DNA of 9,242 nucleotides from RPQJ01 sp963714645. Lineage in GTDB: Bacteria > Pseudomonadota > Gammaproteobacteria > Steroidobacterales > Steroidobacteraceae. Below are positions 7,188 through 9,242 of the stretch, in pieces. Both the position numbers and the translations under genes were made by a program. The notes beneath the pieces were generated by a model. It was not told where the DNA came from, did not search any database, and was given only the letters and a program-made list of their open reading frames with translations. The stretch spans positions 1 to 9,242 of the forward strand of contig CAVQQX010000160.1 in assembly GCA_963714645.1 (NCBI GenBank), given 5' to 3'. How positions within the stretch are numbered: the first letter of the stretch is position 1; each line of letters starts with the position of its first letter.

Positions 7188-8495
7188 TCATGCCGCCGCC
7201 GCGCGCGCCTGCACGATGCTGTGGCCGTGCTCGACGAAGTACTCGAACTCGTGCCGGAAATGCCGCACGAAGCTCTGCACGGGCCATGCCGCTGCGTCGC
7301 CCAGCGCGCAGATCGTGTGGCCCTCGATCTTGTTCGCCACGTCGACCAGCATGTCGATGTCGGCCCGGCGCCCCTCGCCCGCGAGGATTCGCAGCAGCGT
7401 GCGCTCCAGCCAGCCGGTGCCCTCGCGACACGGCGTGCACTGGCCGCAGGATTCCATGTGGTAGAAGCGCGCGAGGCGCGTGAGCACGCGGACCATGCAG
7501 GTCGTCTCGTCCATGACGATCACGGCGGCGGAGCCGAGCGACGAGCCTGCCTTCTTGAGCGAGTCGTAGTCCATGTTGGCAGCCATGATCTTCTCGGCCG
7601 GCAGCACCGGCACCGACGAGCCGCCGGGGATCACGGCCTTCAGCTTGCGCCCGCCGCGCATTCCGCCCGCGAGCTCGAGCAGCTCGGTGAACGGGATGCC
7701 GAGCGGCAGCTCGAAGTTTCCCGGGCGCTCGACGTGGCCCGAGACCGAGAAGATCACGGTGCCGCCGGAGTTGGGCGGGCCGAGCCCGCAGAACCACTCC
7801 GCGCCCTTGCGCATGATGGTCGGGACGGAGGCGTAGCTCTGCGCGTTGTTGATCGTGGTCGGCTTGCCGAACAGGCCGAAGTTCGCGGGAAACGGCGGCT
7901 TGAAACGCGGCCTGCCCTGCTTGCCTTCGAGCGACTCGAGCAGTGCCGTCTCCTCGCCGCAGATGTAGGCGCCGGCACCGACGAACGTGTGGAGGTCGAA
8001 GTCGACGCCGGAACCCTGGATGTTCCGCCCGAGCAGACCCGCCGCGTACGCTTGCTCGAGCGCCGCCTCGAAGCGGGGAATCGGTTCGGCCATGAACTCG
8101 CCGCGGATGTAGTTGTAGCCGACGCTCGAGTTCGTCGCGTAGCCGCCGATCGCCATGCCCTCGATCAGCGCGTGCGGGTTGAAGCGCAGGATGTCGCGGT
8201 CGTGGCAGGTGCCGGGCTCGGACTCGTCCGAGTTGCAGATCATGTACTTCTGCCCCGGCGAGTTTCGCGGCATGAATGACCACTTGAGGCCGGTCGGGAA
8301 GCCGGCGCCGCCGCGTCCACGCAGGCCGGAGACCTTGACCGTCTCGATCACCTGCTCGCGCGGCGGCTTCTCGGCGAGGATCTTCCGCCAGGCCTCATAG
8401 CCCCCGATCTTGCGATAGGTCTCGATCTCCCACGGCCGCTCGTGCTTGAGCGGCTCGAAGCAGACGAGGTTCATTCGATCGGTCCAGTCGGCCAC
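7188..8495 (-). CDS. nuoF: NADH-quinone oxidoreductase subunit F (NADH/FMN-binding, 51 kDa type)
   Basis: NuoF is the electron entry point of complex I: it binds NADH and FMN and holds the [4Fe-4S] cluster N3. The product is 435 residues, normal for the family. The glycine-rich nucleotide-binding motif GLRGRGGAGFPTGLKW is at 57-72, followed by CNSDESEPGTCHDRDI (87-102) and GAGAYICGEETALLESLEG (173-191), which line the FMN and NADH site. A soluble-ligand-binding beta-grasp (SLBB) region spans about 240-300. The N3 ligands are Cys350, 353, 356 (ESCGQCTPCREGTGW) and Cys396 (HTICALGDA). The start is GTG at 8495 rather than the in-frame ATG 21 bases later, because AGGAG lies 7 bases before the GTG. 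nuoE ends 25 bases upstream, and nuoG starts 16 bases downstream. Confidence 0.97.
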   Translation of the reverse strand: MADWTDRMNLVCFEPLKHERPWEIETYRKIGGYEAWRKILAEKPPREQVIETVKVSGLRGRGGAGFPTGLKWSFMPRNSPGQKYMICNSDESEPGTCHDRDILRFNPHALIEGMAIGGYATNSSVGYNYIRGEFMAEPIPRFEAALEQAYAAGLLGRNIQGSGVDFDLHTFVGAGAYICGEETALLESLEGKQGRPRFKPPFPANFGLFGKPTTINNAQSYASVPTIMRKGAEWFCGLGPPNSGGTVIFSVSGHVERPGNFELPLGIPFTELLELAGGMRGGRKLKAVIPGGSSVPVLPAEKIMAANMDYDSLKKAGSSLGSAAVIVMDETTCMVRVLTRLARFYHMESCGQCTPCREGTGWLERTLLRILAGEGRRADIDMLVDVANKIEGHTICALGDAAAWPVQSFVRHFRHEFEYFVEHGHSIVQARAAAA

Positions 8496-8502
8496 GCGCG
8501 GG

Positions 8503-8507
8503 CTCCT
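8503..8507 (-). promoter_or_regulatory. Ribosome-binding site of nuoF
   Basis: The minus strand reads AGGAG, 7 bases before the GTG at 8495, in the 25-base gap between nuoE and nuoF. It decides for the GTG start; the in-frame ATG at 8474 has no comparable site. Confidence 0.75.
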
Positions 8508-8520
8508 GCTCGACTCGAGG

Positions 8521-9030
8521 CTACTTGTGGTCGTCGAGAATCCGGTCGACCTTTTCGGGCGTCAGGTTCTCGAAATAGACGTGGTTGACCATCATCATCG
8601 GCGCGCCGTTGCACGCCGCGAGGCATTCCTCCTCCTGCTTCAGGTAGAACCGCCCGTCGGACGTCGTCTCGCCGAGCCTGATCCCGAGCCGTCGCTGGAT
8701 GTGCGCGAGGATGTCCTCGCCGCCGCAGAGCATGCACGAGATGTTGGTGCAGACCGAAATGTGGTGGCGGCCCGTGGGCCGCGTCTCGAACATCGAGTAG
8801 AACGTGGCCGCCTCGTACACCTGGATCGGTGGGAGGCCCAGGTATCCGGCGACCGCGTCCATCGACTCGGGCGGCAGATAACCCTTCTCGTGCATCACGG
8901 CGTGCAACGCCGCGATCACGGCCGAGCGCCGGCGATCCGGCGGGAACTTGGCGAGCCAGTGGTCGATTTCCTCGCGCACGTGCGCGGACAAGGGCTCGCC
9001 GGCCCCGGCGGAAGGTTGTACGTCGCTCAC
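8521..9030 (-). CDS. nuoE: NADH-quinone oxidoreductase subunit E ([2Fe-2S], thioredoxin-like, 24 kDa type)
   Basis: NuoE binds the [2Fe-2S] cluster N1a beside the FMN of NuoF. From the GTG at 9030 the product is 169 residues, the usual bacterial length. The N-terminal helical part contains RRSAVIAALHAVMHEKGYLP (34-53) and YEAATFYSMF (72-81). The thioredoxin-like part has the four cluster cysteines: Cys94 and Cys99 (VCTNISCMLCGG), and Cys136 and Cys140 (EEECLAACNGAPMM). I chose the GTG because it overlaps the nuoD stop by 4 bases (GTGA) and GGGGAG lies 8 bases upstream. A longer frame that runs 40 codons further upstream sits inside nuoD and does not resemble a NuoE N-terminus. nuoF begins 25 bases after the TAG stop. 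Confidence 0.97.
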   Translation of the reverse strand: MSDVQPSAGAGEPLSAHVREEIDHWLAKFPPDRRRSAVIAALHAVMHEKGYLPPESMDAVAGYLGLPPIQVYEAATFYSMFETRPTGRHHISVCTNISCMLCGGEDILAHIQRRLGIRLGETTSDGRFYLKQEEECLAACNGAPMMMVNHVYFENLTPEKVDRILDDHK

Positions 9031-9242
9031 CGGTCGATCTCCCCGAATACGATGTCCAGCGTGCCGATCACCGCGACCACGTCGGCCAGCATGTGGCCGC
9101 GCGTGAGCTCGTCGAGCGCGGCCAGGTGTGGAAACCCCGGGGCGCGGCACTTGACCCGGTACGGCTTGTTGGCGCCGTCCGAGACGAGGTAGATGCCGAA
9201 CTCGCCCTTGGGCGCCTCGACGGCGGCATATGCCTCGCCCTC
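9027..9242 (-). CDS. nuoD: NADH-quinone oxidoreductase subunit D, C-terminal fragment (cut by the window edge)
   Basis: Only the last 71 residues are in the window. NuoD (49 kDa homologue, related to [NiFe]-hydrogenase large subunits) forms the quinone-binding pocket with NuoB and NuoH. The fragment has the family's C-terminal signature: EAPKGEFGIYLVSDGANKPY, then RVKCRAPGFPHLAALDEL, then GHMLADVVAVIGTLDIVFGE and the typical end IDR. The reading frame is open to the window edge and the missing 5' part is expected beyond base 9242. The TGA stop overlaps the nuoE start by 4 bases, implying coupled translation. Confidence 0.96.
   Translation of the reverse strand, partial: EGEAYAAVEAPKGEFGIYLVSDGANKPYRVKCRAPGFPHLAALDELTRGHMLADVVAVIGTLDIVFGEIDR
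9039..9044 (-). promoter_or_regulatory. Ribosome-binding site of nuoE
   Basis: The minus strand reads GGGGAG, 8 bases before the GTG at 9030. It lies inside the last codons of nuoD and supports the GTG start over the longer upstream frame. Confidence 0.7.

Noticed and set aside
5162..7483. Long plus-strand open frame antisense to nuoG (773 residues)
   Set aside because: No domain or start context supports it; the minus strand encodes NuoG with all cluster ligands.
9031..9150. Upstream-extended start for nuoE giving 209 residues
   Set aside because: The added 40 residues are an off-frame reading of the end of nuoD, and the GTG at 9030 has a good ribosome-binding site and fits the family length.

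Overview
The window is dominated by one minus-strand operon for the peripheral arm and part of the membrane arm of the proton-translocating NADH:quinone oxidoreductase (respiratory complex I, type I NDH). In transcription order, from right to left, it holds the C-terminus of nuoD (cut by the window edge), nuoE, nuoF, nuoG, nuoH, nuoI, nuoJ, nuoK and nuoL. This is the standard nuo order. Spacing runs from 4-bp overlaps to 25-bp gaps, so the genes are almost certainly co-transcribed and several are translationally coupled. No internal promoter, terminator, RNA gene, CRISPR array or insertion sequence was seen, and no gene-free stretch exceeds 25 bp across 439-9242.

The very high GC content, GTG starts at five of the eight genes whose start is in the window, the 14-subunit gene order and the NuoI/NuoE sequence style point to an aerobic proteobacterium. 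A gammaproteobacterium (Xanthomonadales or Steroidobacter-like) or a betaproteobacterium fits best; I cannot decide between them.

Functionally, NuoE (cluster N1a) and NuoF (FMN and N3) take electrons from NADH. NuoG (N1b, N4, N5) and NuoI (N6a, N6b) carry them to the quinone pocket formed by NuoD, NuoB and NuoH. The antiporter-like NuoL, with NuoJ and NuoK, belongs to the proton-pumping membrane arm. All the cluster ligands expected in NuoE, F, G and I are present, as are the key charged residues of NuoK and NuoL.

The left 440 bases are the odd part. NuoL is intact to about residue 677 (base ~439). Where its last few residues and then nuoM should follow, the minus strand instead becomes the middle of a different gene: helicase domain 2 of a MrfA/YprA-type DEAD/DEAH-box helicase (the DUF1998-associated family). 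That fragment starts inside its gene, runs off the window edge, and is broken into at least six reading-frame pieces, each break best explained by extra bases. The neighbouring nuo genes have no frame errors. This looks more like a low-quality or chimeric contig end than a new gene arrangement, but a real deletion followed by decay cannot be excluded from sequence alone. I found no novel biological system in the rest of the window.
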